Assembly (NCBI GenBank): GCA_013115135.1 | Contig: JABANP010000193.1 | Coordinates: 1-64,000, forward strand | DNA from: Perkinsus olseni | Lineage: Eukaryota > Perkinsozoa > Perkinsida > Perkinsidae | Direction of reading: 5' to 3' | Length of the DNA stretch: 64,000 nucleotides | Part shown: one piece after another, positions 22,075-33,195 of the stretch | Position numbering within the stretch: the stretch's first letter is position 1 | How the letters are laid out: the number at the start of each line of letters is the position of its first letter | Program-made: the position numbers and the translations under genes | The notes under the pieces: model-generated | What the model saw: the letters and a program-made list of their open reading frames with translations, nothing else | Told to the model about the DNA's origin: nothing | Database searches by the model: none

Positions 22075-23356
22075 CATGGGCCAACAGGAGTCTCGGACAT
22101 TACCACCATTACCCCAGCAGCGTGTGGTAGGTCTCTGGTTCGATCCCGGCGTACACCATTCTCCTTCTCATCAGATACGGTTGAACCCCGATGGCACTTC
22201 AAGTGAAGTTGTCCTCAATCCTGCCGGTAGCGCCGTGAACGCCTCGGATACGGGTCGCCCTAGCAGAACAGCAGCCGCTGGCGAGCATCTGACGCCAGTA
22301 GCCGTCCAGGCATATGTAGGGAGCCTCGCTCAGTGTGGGTATGCACAGACCGCCTCCTTCAGGTCGATAGATCGTCCTTTCGAGTGGAGAGTGGTAAGGT
22401 GGTGTTCACTCTGGTCTACTCTGCTGACACTATGGTCACTGTCTACATGAACGCCATCAACAAGTGTACGGCCGGTCGAGGCATCCTTAGCGCAGACACC
22501 TAGTCCTCCTCAGATGAGCCCTCCTCTTCTTCCCGCGGTCGACGTTTGCATTGGCCAGTGCTGAGCTATGAGCATTCGGCAAGTGAGCGTGTGCCTAGTA
22601 CTAGTCCCGACACCCAAACCACCACTCTCGAATTCGACTTGGAACCAGCTTCAGTCATGCTGAAGGCGATGAGTGAGCAGCATTGGCCGCTGGTAAGTAC
22701 TAGTATTGTTTACCCGTGTAGCCATCAAGCCAAAATACACTAGCCGGGACTCGAACCCGGGTCAATGGGAGTAGGGATAATGTGCTACGTCGTTGTTCAG
22801 GTCATAGAGGTGTTCGTAGCAGCGACACACAGCAGCACTTTGATGTACCTCTCGGCCGCTGACGCTGATGCCACTACGCTCACTGTGTCCGAGCAAATAC
22901 ACAAACTACCAAACGGCAAAGTCGTGGCTACTGGCGCGCTCTATGGTCTTGCTGATATGACCAAAAACGGTAGGTTGCAGGGATCGAACCCACGACCATG
23001 CCGACGTTATCAGGCGAAGGCAGCGGGGTGCCAAGTCGAGGGATACTTGTTCGATATGCCTGACTAACCCCATCAACACTGCCTTGTTACCCTGCGGACA
23101 CACAGCTCTATGTAAGGGCAAGGGAGGGGTGTCTTGTTCCCGACAATCGCAGTCATCGACATTCCCTCTTCCAGCTGCACTCGATCAGGCTCAGATTGTG
23201 CGAGGCTGCTGCAGCAGGACCCGTCGAACGCTAAGTGCCCTATTTGCCGTGCCCGTGTTATCAGCTCGGTAAGAAGTTCGACTTGTAAATTTCGCGGCGC
23301 GCGACATTTTCGCATCCTATATGATGTCTCGTCAGGTAACCCTAGACATATCCTGA
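22075..23356 (+). CDS. RING-type E3 ubiquitin ligase, mahogunin/LUL-like
   Basis: Starts MGQQESRTLPPLP, an N-myristoylation consensus (Gly2, Ser6) that plant LUL ligases of this family share. Middle exons give VVFTLVYSADTMVTVYMNA, TLEFDLEPASVMLKAM and LPNGKVVATGALYGLADM, in the place of the family's conserved N-terminal (DAR2-like) region. The RING is split by an intron at 23112-23188. Spliced it reads TCSICLTNPINTALLPCGHT, then ALCSDCARLLQQ, then KCPICRARV, with all eight ligands of a C3HC4 finger (two Cys, two Cys, His, three Cys). The last exon (23336-23356) adds VTLDIS and a stop. It would transfer ubiquitin from an E2 at a membrane. Exon 1 to 3 joins near 22360 and 22460-22600 are less sure. 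Two of its introns carry tRNA B-box-like words, described in the findings. Confidence 0.75.
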
Positions 23357-23663
23357 CTCTGCGCTACCATTCACTGGTATTTTCCCCAATCATCACTCGT
23401 CTCGAGTTCGTTGTGCGCTCAACCTCTCCGGTAGAGGCTTTCCCGATACTGGATGTGCGCCCAGCGTGGCCCAGTATTCCTACCGACTAGCAGCTAGTTT
23501 ATGATAGACTGTCTATCCCTTCTACACAGTTCTCCTTTGAATTCTTCGGAGCCGTGCAGATGCGACGGGGTGTCAGCGATAGCGTGTCTGAGGTCATTGC
23601 CAAAGGGTCCAGTCTCCTCGATAAGTTCTCTTCTTCTCTTCTTCACTTTGGTTCCTCGGAATC
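23357..23663. other. Intergenic
   Basis: Short gap with no recognised signal. Confidence 0.4.
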
Positions 23664-24871
23664 ATGCCACGCAAGTCGAAGAAGAACACGACGGTGGAGG
23701 CAGAAGGATGCGACCCTTCGACGACCGCAGCAGTACCGGTAGAGGCGGCAGCTGGGAAACGGAAGAAGGCGAGAGACCGAGCTGCCGAGGTGAAGTTGGA
23801 ACCAGACTCCTTGGAGCAGCGGAGGAGGGACCTACAAAGGACCATACAGAAGACAGTACTAACGTGGCCGTCTGTTGTGCGCACACGGCGCGCCGTAGGT
23901 CCGAAAGATGCGGGAGGATGGGGGTTGATGAGACTCTGATTAAGGTGGAGATCAATAGGATAAAGAATCGTGAGCAGAGAGTGTTGATGCATGCCGTAGG
24001 CAGGAGGGGGTGTCGGAGGGCAGGAAGGGATGCGCTTGCCATCAGGTGAAGCAGCAGCAACGAGTGGAGAAGGGCAGCAAACATGAAGTTGTCGTGGTAG
24101 GCTCAGCCGAGCGAGGGATTAGTATCTTCCATCGGCCGTATCTAGATACCAATCGCGTGGAAGCAGAAGGCTCGGGAGAAGGCCGAGGTCGACTCGGCCT
24201 CGATAGCTGTCAAGAGGGCTCTCCTCTCGGCTGGAGTGGACGCCTGGCTCGACCATCGGAGGGAGTACGTTACCTCAATCCATACCACTCCTTCCCATCT
24301 TCTTGTAATCTCCACACTCGTGCCACCCTAGGTACACTCCCGGGCAGAAGTTCGCGTATTGGGAGCATTTGGGTGTGAAGTACCGGGTTGAGATTGGCCC
24401 TAATGACGTAGCCCAGAGCCAGTGCGTAGTAGTCAGGGCCGATGAGCCCGGAGAATGGTTGAAGCATCAACGGAAGCGAGGGGTAGTACACTGGCCCTGC
24501 TGCTGTTGCCACTGCTGCTGGGGTGCCTCTACGTTGTATGCTGTCGCAGGTGCGGCTGTCTTGCCGAGGGATAATGACAGCACTCGTGGAACTCGGGTAT
24601 GATGGTGGAGGGGCTGCTGGGGATCTCGATAGGTTGGATGATGAGATCCTAGAAGGCACCGCAGGCCAGGATGCTGAGCAGGAGACCACTGCTGAGGGCC
24701 CCACTGAGGAGGTCGATGAAGGTACCTCCTTGCGCTGCACGAGTAGCCCTCTATCCGTCCTCTTCAGACGTAGCCGGCAATGTGGCTCTTTCCTCGGACG
24801 CTCCGAAGCAGGAGAAGCGCAAAACTCCTTACAAGTCCTTCATAAAGCGGAAGAAGCAACGTACCGAGTAG
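23664..24871 (+). CDS. Basic, probably nuclear protein with a possible anticodon-binding-like core
   Basis: Several plus-strand exons are readable. The first is a basic start MPRKSKKNTTVEAEG with KLEPDSLEQRRRDLQRTIQK; a helical piece follows, then a piece around 24340-24475 reading PGQKFAYWEHLGVKYRVEI followed by GPNDVAQSQCVVVRA. That last block resembles the anticodon-binding (HGTP) fold of class II aminoacyl-tRNA synthetases, where GVPLRIEIGPRD is typical. An acidic stretch (24600-24720) and a basic tail KQEKRKTPYKSFIKRKKQR, resembling a bipartite nuclear signal, follow; the stop is near 24871. No synthetase catalytic core is present. A nucleolar or RNA-binding role is a guess. Exon boundaries are not resolved. 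Confidence 0.5.
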
Positions 24872-25017
24872 AAGTGAAGCCCTACCCCGCAGTCTCTGAT
24901 TGTATCCTACAACAACGTCCTTAACAACAACACCAACAGCCTCTATTGGCACTACCATAACGATAGTTTCTCGGCTTTCCGTGTGAGTCTCGTTAGTACA
25001 GTATCGGTGGGTGAGGA

Positions 25018-27051
25018 ATGCTCAGCTGTAGCAACTTCCGCATGGCCAGTGCAGAGCTGCTGTCGATAAGGTCTACCAGGCATTTGAACAGGCTGCTCAA
25101 GTCTTTGAAGGGAGGGAGGGGAACCCCAGAACAGGCCAGGGACCTCCTTACCAAGGCCCACCAGCACAACGTCCTTCCGGATGCATTTACATACAGCCAG
25201 GCCTTCTCCATGGACGCGTACAGTTGCTGCGAGATCGCTGCTTTGGTCGGCGCTAACCTCTCTACGCTCAACTCGGTTGCGGTGAACTCGGGCATCGCCT
25301 CCTGTGCTCGGATGGGGTGTGAGGCCGAAGCCAGAGAGCTGCTCAGGCTGAGTGAGGATAACAACATGGCCACCTCACGGACCTACAACGCCTTCCTCTC
25401 CATGCCGATGACCGGATCAGCGGCGATGGACGTGTGGAGGTCGATGCCTCGTCACCTGAGGGATCCTCATACTCTACAACTGCTCCTCCACCGACTGGCC
25501 CAGGATGGCTCTCCGCCTCCTGCCTACCGCCATCTATTGGATGAAGTCCGTGGCGCCATCGCCATTGACAGGCAGCATCTAGCCACTGCCATCTCCGGAT
25601 GCATCCGAGCGGGGTATGCTGCTGATGGCCTGGAGCTGCTGTCGGCTAGCGGCTTCGAGGCCGGTGGTGACAAGGTGCTGGCCACGTGTATTTTGTGCGC
25701 TTATGAGCGCCTAGGGCTGTGGTCCGAGAGCCTCGACTTGCTACGGCGCATCGATGAGCCGGACGTCGTCTGTTATACAGTCGCGATAGCGGCTTGTGCT
25801 CGAGCAGGGAGGGGCAGAGAGGCCACTGAGCTGTGGGAGGAGCTGTGTGACCGAAGCCTTACTCCACAACGGCAGACGCTTTCGGCAGTTGTGCGGGCGT
25901 GTGAAGCCGCTGGAGACTACGAGGGAGCGATCCGAATCCTCAGCAGCATCGCTGAGGCATCACCGGCGAGAGTCGCTGAGGGTGAAGCCATGAGGAAGAA
26001 GTTCGCGAGTAGCCGGCCCGACTGTATCACCATCGAGTATCGAGATCTCCTCTGTGATCGCCTAGAGCTGTCCCTCCAAGGAAACGGTTCTTCATCTCTA
26101 AGCGAAGGCATCGGAGTTGCCGACCACCGTGGTGAGAAAGTCTGTATCGAGCTTGAAACCCATAGCACAGTGTTCCCGACCCCGGAACTCCTCCATAGTC
26201 TTCGGCCCAGGGCCGAGGAGCGACGAGCAGCACTCGAAGCCATCGAACGTTTCAAAGATGTTATCGAGCCTGCCGGTATGACCTGCGTTGAATACGGCGC
26301 AGCAGCCGCGGGTCTCGCCTTACCAAATGGTGACGTGGACGTTACGCTGGTACCGATCGGTGCTTCCTCTCCTCAAGCGTGGGTCTCCAGTCTGAGTGAG
26401 GTAGAGAAGGCAACCTACCCTCCTCGAGAGGCTGCTCAGGCCCAGCTCCTGGTTCTCAATCGAACACTTTGTGAGTCGTCCCAGTTCACTGTCGCCGCTA
26501 CAGGGCTCGGTGGAAGAGTGCCGGTGTTGACCATTATTCACAAGGCCACGCGCACGGTCATGGATGTGACATTCAATAACGCCCTCGGGTGCAGGAAGAG
26601 CATTTGGCTGTCTCAAAAAGTAGAGACCTGGCCTGGACTTGCTGATGCTGTTCGAGTCATCAAGCACTGGATGAAACGCCACAACATGTGCGGCCAATCG
26701 AAGGGATGGTTCGGTGGCTATGCCATTGCTATCGCCATGACGGGCGTGGCCGAAGCTGTGAGCGTCCCCTGTGACTGCGAAACGCTTTGTCGAGCTTTCG
26801 TTCGCTTGCTGTGCGCGATGGACCTGGAGAGCCATTGCATTAGTCCTAGGCTGGGCGGTGTGTTCCCTAAGACCTGCAGAAGGGGCAGGTGCCTGTCGAT
26901 CGAGGACCCTATCGAGCACCAGTGGGACTTGGGAGCGATCCTCGGCGGCGAGAGGACTGAGGTGTTGCTCGGCAGAATTCGTGAGTTTGATGCATGGAGC
27001 TTGCAGAACAGTGAGCTAAGCCTCGTTGATAGATTGATCGTTTCTGACTGA
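25018..27051 (+). CDS. PPR-repeat protein fused to a TRF4-type nucleotidyltransferase
   Basis: One intronless frame of 677 residues; an in-frame TGA at 25012 fixes the start at 25018 or later. Residues 1-30 are Arg/Ser-rich with few acids, a possible mitochondrial presequence. Residues about 35-330 are helical repeats of PPR type, for example PDVVCYTVAIAACARAGRGR with EATELWEELCDRSLTPQRQT and then LSAVVRACEAAGDYEGAIRI. From about residue 395 comes a polymerase-beta-like domain: YGAAAAGLALPNGDVDVTLV (GS motif changed to GA, with the DxD pair), third Asp in RTVMDVTFNNA, and the PAP central domain VIKHWMKRHNMCG and WFGGYAIAIAM, then LSIEDPIEHQWDLG. All three catalytic Asp are present. TRF4/TUT enzymes add A or U to RNA 3' ends; PPR arrays bind specific RNA. 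A self-targeting RNA-tailing enzyme, perhaps organellar, is the natural inference. It converges on REV3, 190 nt away. Confidence 0.85.
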   Translation: MLSCSNFRMASAELLSIRSTRHLNRLLKSLKGGRGTPEQARDLLTKAHQHNVLPDAFTYSQAFSMDAYSCCEIAALVGANLSTLNSVAVNSGIASCARMGCEAEARELLRLSEDNNMATSRTYNAFLSMPMTGSAAMDVWRSMPRHLRDPHTLQLLLHRLAQDGSPPPAYRHLLDEVRGAIAIDRQHLATAISGCIRAGYAADGLELLSASGFEAGGDKVLATCILCAYERLGLWSESLDLLRRIDEPDVVCYTVAIAACARAGRGREATELWEELCDRSLTPQRQTLSAVVRACEAAGDYEGAIRILSSIAEASPARVAEGEAMRKKFASSRPDCITIEYRDLLCDRLELSLQGNGSSSLSEGIGVADHRGEKVCIELETHSTVFPTPELLHSLRPRAEERRAALEAIERFKDVIEPAGMTCVEYGAAAAGLALPNGDVDVTLVPIGASSPQAWVSSLSEVEKATYPPREAAQAQLLVLNRTLCESSQFTVAATGLGGRVPVLTIIHKATRTVMDVTFNNALGCRKSIWLSQKVETWPGLADAVRVIKHWMKRHNMCGQSKGWFGGYAIAIAMTGVAEAVSVPCDCETLCRAFVRLLCAMDLESHCISPRLGGVFPKTCRRGRCLSIEDPIEHQWDLGAILGGERTEVLLGRIREFDAWSLQNSELSLVDRLIVSD

Positions 27052-27242
27052 TCTCTGCTGTGTTGCGTTCCCGTAGACTGCCCAGTACTTAGCATAACTC
27101 GACGCTGTGCAAGGGTGTAACAAATCACCATAAAACACAATAAAAATCTAGCTCGCCTTTATGCGATGTCCTCACTCGCAGTGGTCGCCTCTCACGCCCC
27201 GACTCGGACCAAGCGGCACTTCAGCCCTCCTCAACGGTGCCT

Positions 27243-30200
27243 TCAATCGCAATCGATTATTTCCAAGCTGCTGCTCTCACTGACCGGTCTGGGCGTACCC
27301 TGGTCATCGGACAGCGAGATCGAATCGATGGCCTCCTCTCGTGTCTCGGCCGGCTCCTCCAGGACGTCTAGGGTTGAATCAGCGACATGACTAGACCAAG
27401 AAGTCAACGAAAGATCATCATCGTGATCAACAGAGTGGCCCTGCGCATCACCAAGCGAGGAGTCCTCCTCGATAGAGAAGTCGCTATATAGATCCACGCC
27501 GGAGAGGTCCTCGGGCTCTCCTTCGGGCGGTGACTGTTCGATCGGAATATCGCATGAACCGACCTCCTGTGAATAAACCTCAGCGCCGTCAGAATCTTCG
27601 AGAGCACCTAGTTCAGCGAGCACGTCGGAGAGAGTTTCCTGACTCATCTGCACCTCCGTCTTAGCACTGGATGCCCTTTTAGAGTCGCTCTGGCTGTGAT
27701 ACTGAGGACCCCAATCACCCGGAAGCCTGTCATCGAGCTCAGCGAGATAACGTCTAGCCCTTAGTTCAGCTATGGGGGCATCGGAACGGAGGAAGTAGTT
27801 CTCGCAGTGGTAGGCATCACCGCATCCAGCGGCCATCACCAGAGACCCTTCCGTACAGTACTCGCACAGACGCCTCGACGCCCGAGATTTCGCTTCACAA
27901 AGGCGAGCTCTCACGGCCCCACCGCGGACTACAACAGCCGGGCTTCGCGCTAGGCAAGAGTCGCAGACCCAGCGGTGACCTTGTCGATGGTCGAGCGGTG
28001 TATGGCAGGAAAAACACTCCAAGCTCCCAGCACCTCCAGGCACTTGAAGATTCTCGCTCAACCAATCAGCGACGTTAGGCACGATCGGAGCCAAGATACG
28101 CTGCACCGCCGGGAAGAACTGTTTGGTGAGGTAGTAGTTCGTGTCCAACACTAGGCCTCTTGGCCCGGCGACCCTGTAAGGCGGCATCACCCTATCGAGG
28201 AGCTTCGCGTTGGATCGGTCACCGGCCTTCCGTGCCACAACGTAGGCGACTCGTTCCTTGTAGCCAGTGTCCAAGCCTTGAATGACAGCTACATGTGCGG
28301 CCGGCGGAAGATTCTTCCCTCGGTAACTCAGTCGTACTTGGTTCTGGAAGATGAAGTCCACCTTGCTTATTTCACCATTCAAAACACGTCTGATGACATC
28401 ACGACCAGCTCGCCTCCCAGCCTCAATATGGAGGGCCTCATCGGCTCGGGGATCCGTTCTAAACATAGCCTCCAGCACGGTCCGCACAGCGTTCGCAGTA
28501 AAGGGGCAGCTGTCTCTCCTGACGGTTTCGATGCCTTTGGCAAAGAAGACAGGGGACGCCTTTGGATGCTCATACGCCCATCCGCAATATCTCTTCTTCG
28601 ACACTAGAATGCACGGCATGCAAACTTTTCTCGAGTTGGAGCTTCACCGGCCAGGGGTTGGCACTGGTGACGCAATCTGCCAGGCGACGGCCGAACTCGA
28701 AGGCGGCTTCCACTGATCCACAGTGGTCGCTGGGCGGTCTGAAGAGGGAATGGACAGTTACCAAACGGTCCACACCTCACCGTATGAACATAGAGTCCGT
28801 GTCGCCGTAGAAAACCGTCGCGCCCATATCTTCGGCCACGGACATGGCATGTTGTAGTGTCCGGCGGGCTGTCATGACTATTGCATCAGCCAGCTCAGAG
28901 CAAGGCATCCTTCCAGAGTACGATGCTCCAGCGTACCCATACCTGTGAAAGGTGAGCTCACGAAAGACGAGAGCTCCCGAGGCTACTCACGTGACGTTGG
29001 CCAGGAGCTTGAGGCCGAGCTGTCTTGCGTCCATGATCCGGTGAAGGGCCGGGGAGTCATCCGGTTTCACATTCTTCATAGCACGCTTGACCATTATCCT
29101 CGTTTGAAGGACCTGTATGAAGCACGGTCTAGTGGTAAGGCAGGTGGGGGTGGGCCGACCTCGTGTAGCATCCTAGGGAGGATACCGACCCTGCAGGATG
29201 GTTGTACGAACACGGCACCATTGGAAGCTACCGCGACGTTGTCTTCTTGAAGTAACGATGACGAACGTTTTATCTGACGGCCGAGAAGAATGGCTATCCG
29301 AGTTCTCAGCGATGGCAACTGGAGGTCAGCGCGGCCGCCATTGCAAGGCCAGGTCTGCTGAACGTGGTACAGAAATGCTGCGCTGCGTGATCTCAACTCG
29401 ATTTTATATTTTGCAGGGGAAACTGCCCTCCTATTTGAGCTCCGATTGATCAGATGATGATCATTGATGGGGCGGAGTCTGCCACACTGTTAGTAAGAGG
29501 GACTACGCGCTAGGCAGAACTGCTTGGATGGGCTCTCTGAACTACTACTGTTTCAAGCGCCCGCAAGCATGTATTGCGATGCGTCGAGTGCCACTTACGG
29601 TTCGGAAGGTTGGGTAATAGATTTGTTCGTGGGCCGGCGATATTATAAGGGACGCTACGTCCTAGTGGCGCGCTGGATCCGTATCGATACACTCGCTAGG
29701 TAGCCGAAAGACCACGGTGGATGATGGGTCCTGGTTGTATTAGCAGTACCCGCTCTTCACTCACCGTGTAAGGTTTATCCTGCTGCGTCCCGAGGGAGAC
29801 GAGGAGGTCCTGATGTTCCACTCTCCCAAGGCATGTCGAGTAGCACATGTTGTAGGCGATGATAATGCTCGGATAGAGGCTTTGGAAGTCTAGAATTATA
29901 GTGGGGGTGCGGTAGTAACCGGATCTTGGCTCGAGCACCATGGGGACACCTTCCAGGGCTGGCTGCCCTTTAACCTGACCAGAAAAGATCTGAGTCTGTG
30001 CGAGTCGCCGTTGCCTGGTACCTGTGCCTTAGACGATGTAACCAAACTGAAGCCACTCCTCGTCGCAGCACGATGCAGGATACACTCAACTCTGTACTGG
30101 CTGCCTCTGGTAAGAACCTACAGTCGATGGCTTCCATTCACCGGCTAGTGTCTGTTACGTCGCGACGGGCTTCCAACGCTTCCTATAAACTCGGCTGACG

Positions 30201-32368
30201 TAAAGTACCGCACGTATTGTCAGTCATGTACATGATCCTTAGAATGCTTATCGAGTCACGCCCGTGGTGGTGTCCTTACCTCCTCCACATCCGGCATGCC
30301 CAGGACAGAGGCCATCTCGGAAGCCCGACTTAGCAAGGCACTTGCATCCAGGAGCTTGCAGACCAAGCGTGCATAGCCTCACTGTATACTTAAGGGCTTC
30401 GGTACAACGGGATCCATCCGTCCACCACTCCTGCAGCAACCACATCGGTATCCTCGGTAGAGTTAACCCGAGTAACTGCTTTGCTGCTCCATGAAGCGTC
30501 GTTGTCGCCAACTTGAGGGAGTCCTCCTGTCGCAGCGTCTGCCAGAGGTCTAGCGTTATCCGACCGTACAGGGTGGATGGCCCCATCGGCCCAGGGACAG
30601 GGGCGACGGCAACGCGATGGAACATGTTGTCAGGAAGGCCCAGGACTCGAGCACGCTCCGCTATGAAGACGATGCCTTTCCTAGAAGCATCCCAACTGAT
30701 GACTACTGTTGGATCGAACTGTGCGAAGAGGTGGTCTAGAGCTAATATAAGCTCAGTCTCACAGGAGACGTGAAGGAGTGTGGCGAGGGGATCGATGGTA
30801 AGGACATGATCCTCCTTGAGGAGGTCTCCGATAACACCTATCCAGGTCCGCTGCAGAGGAACTTGACGTTGATCTCGCAGTATGCATACTACTGCTACAA
30901 TCGGGTGTAGGGTCGGGTCCCACTTGTCCATACCTCTAGGCAGCTGGATCACCACCTCCAGGTAGAGTAGAGTGCAGTAATCGATCGATGCCGAGGTCCT
31001 ATCGTGCTGCTTCGGGGCGGTAAGATACCTCGGGCTCAAGGCCTCCTGCCCGCTCAGTTCCTTCAGGAGTGCTTCCCTGGAGGGTGGGCTCGGAGTGAAC
31101 TCGTACAAGTCGTTCATCCGAGGCGCTAAGACGGCCTCTGTGGTCTCGTCCCTGCCAGCCTTGCTCTCGAGTAGCGTGCACGCTACCCCCAACCCAACAT
31201 CACTCCCCGCGGAAGATTCCGAAAGATTGCTTTCGGCGTACTCGTTCGCTTGTGGACCCACGTCAGGCGGAGGTGGGGCCAGAGGACCAGCATCAGGGCC
31301 GGGAACGGCTTCATCCGGTACGACCTCAAACAGCTCCTCAAGGGCAGCCTTCTGCGTCTGGTAGGCACCCTGGGAGCCACTGTCAGCCTCCTGCTTGCTG
31401 ATTGCCTCTCGAAGAGCGTCCAACCTAGCAGCGTTCTCGGCATGGCACGGCATACTCTGGGGAGTAGGACGACCAGTAGCCCGAGACTCAGGGATGTAGG
31501 GGAACGGTACCCCTTCCGCCAAGCTTCCTCTCGTACTCACTACGCCACAGGGTGCGAAGACGTTGGCACATCATCGTGTCCGAGTCGTTGGGCTGTGAGA
31601 CGGAGAGAGGAGAGGGCCTCGGATAGACCGCTTCTGCTTGGCTTCCTGTACACCGCTGAGATGTTGAGAGCCGGCCAGAGGCGGGGTAAGTGTCGCCGTG
31701 AACTTCTTCAGGATTGTGGATGGCCGTACAGGGGGCGTCGAGCTCAAGGACCGAATGAGAGTGTTTAGCACGAGGAGGCCTCACAGTACAGGCATCCGCC
31801 TTGATGTGGACTGTTGTACCGGCGGCCAGGCCACATTCGCTAACCAATTGTAGCGTGTAGGGGATGTGCAGCTCGAAGATCCTACCGTTACTCCCCGACC
31901 TTGCACACAAAGATTTGTACGCATGCGCAAGCTTGTAGGATACGCTTGGGTTAACATATCGCACTTCGAAGATTTCCTCCGAAGTCTCATGATACCCATA
32001 TATGTTGACACGCTGGTCTTCTTCACATCAGCCACGCACGGAGACTGTTGCTGCTGTCCCCATTGGCCACCACCACCATTCATAATATACTCCAAACCCT
32101 CGGCGAACTGTCTCTCAGTGACAGAGCTTTGGAAGGCCTCGGCACTGAATAGGATTTTAGGGTAATACCCGTGGACGTGTAGACAGCACTGCACTCTGGC
32201 GTCGGGGTCAGCCGACACAACATGACCATAGAGCCGTATGACCGGGCATACACTCAGCCGTTTGGCAGTGATGATGGAAATGTCTAGGTCCCCGAGGGCT
32301 GGATAAGGCTCTGCTAGATACCAATCAAGCTTGTATAGTCTCATGACGAAGGAACGGGAGGAGGCCAT
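27243..32368 (-). CDS. REV3: DNA polymerase zeta catalytic subunit
   Basis: Multi-exon B-family polymerase. The N-terminus at 32368 (MASSRSFVMRLYKLDWYLA, then PVIRLYGHV, CCLHVHGYYPKIL) matches the REV3 amino-terminal fold. 30248-31540 holds the exonuclease-like region (VVISWDASRKGIVFIAERAR, LYGRITLDLWQTLR). Motif A is DFQSLYPSIIIAYNMCYSTC near 29850-29910. Motif B region reads YGYAGASYSGRMPC, motif C FYGDTDSMFI at about 28785-28815. Then come SKKRYCGWAYE and FFAKGIETVRRDSCP. The C-terminus has CysA (CFSCHTP..WVCDSC) and CysB (CEYC..GCGDAYHC), the latter a 4Fe-4S site in this family. It performs translesion synthesis past damaged DNA with REV7 and REV1. Total length is near yeast Rev3, far below human. 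About 160 acidic residues follow CysB, where most homologues stop. Introns between 28620 and 31900 are only partly placed. Confidence 0.9.
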
Positions 32369-33195
32369 GAGAACATTATAGAGGATGTAACGTTGGGGGC
32401 ACCTTAGAGAGGCAGATAAATCGATACCCCCTTCATGAAGCTGGGCCCATCCTGAATCTATTCAAGCCAGCTCCCAGAAGGCTAGTGACAGACTCGTAGA
32501 CACAACAATGATGCAATGAAAGCGATCGTGATGGAGAGGTTTGTATCATGGCCTCTCGTAGACGGCAACTACCCCACCCTACACGTCTACTAGTCCGCCC
32601 CTTACCGGCTTTAGACTGCCTGAATCACAGGCCAATCTTGAATCTTAGGGTATTCAACCCTCCCATTGCCAAATTCATGAAGATAGAGAGGTGAATGCAC
32701 GCCGATAACAGCGAGACTGAGTCGTATCCACATCAATCATCGATCAAGCCGAAGATAAGTCACCCAGGCTCACTCGGGGACTATCTTGAGTCCATGACGA
32801 ATAACGTAAGGAGTGGTATGAGCAGGCCAAGTATAATGATGAACAAGGTTCAACACGACACCAGAATCTACCAAACAGAGTGCTAAGCACCGACCCCTCG
32901 ATGACCTTCACTACCTTGGGTGACTTGTCCAGCTCTCCCCCTCATCACCCTGCTCATGAGCGGGTAGATCCAGTCGAATGCCTTCGGCCTGAATGATGAG
33001 AGGCACGACCGGCCATCATATGTTGATAAATAAGATTCATTCAGTACTCACACTCATCATGCGCCTCCGTCGGACAGGGTCATCTACGGATTTGTTGACA
33101 CGTGCCGTATTGAAATATCTAAATGCATGAAATGCAAGAATTGAAAACGTAAGATCTATCTTCTGCTCTTCTCCCTCGGCGTTCGAGTTGTCATC
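32369..33195. other. Intergenic between divergent REV3 and the TRF4-like gene
   Basis: A 63-codon plus frame at 32695 has no recognisable content. Promoters for both flanking genes should lie here. I see no defined site. Confidence 0.4.

Noticed and set aside
22735..23075. Two complete tRNA genes on the minus strand
   Set aside because: The T-arms are good but no matching 5' acceptor, D-arm or anticodon stem is present, and both lie in predicted introns. Kept only as a B-box observation.
24340..24480. Prolyl- or histidyl-tRNA synthetase gene
   Set aside because: Only a block resembling the anticodon-binding fold is present; the class II catalytic motifs are absent.
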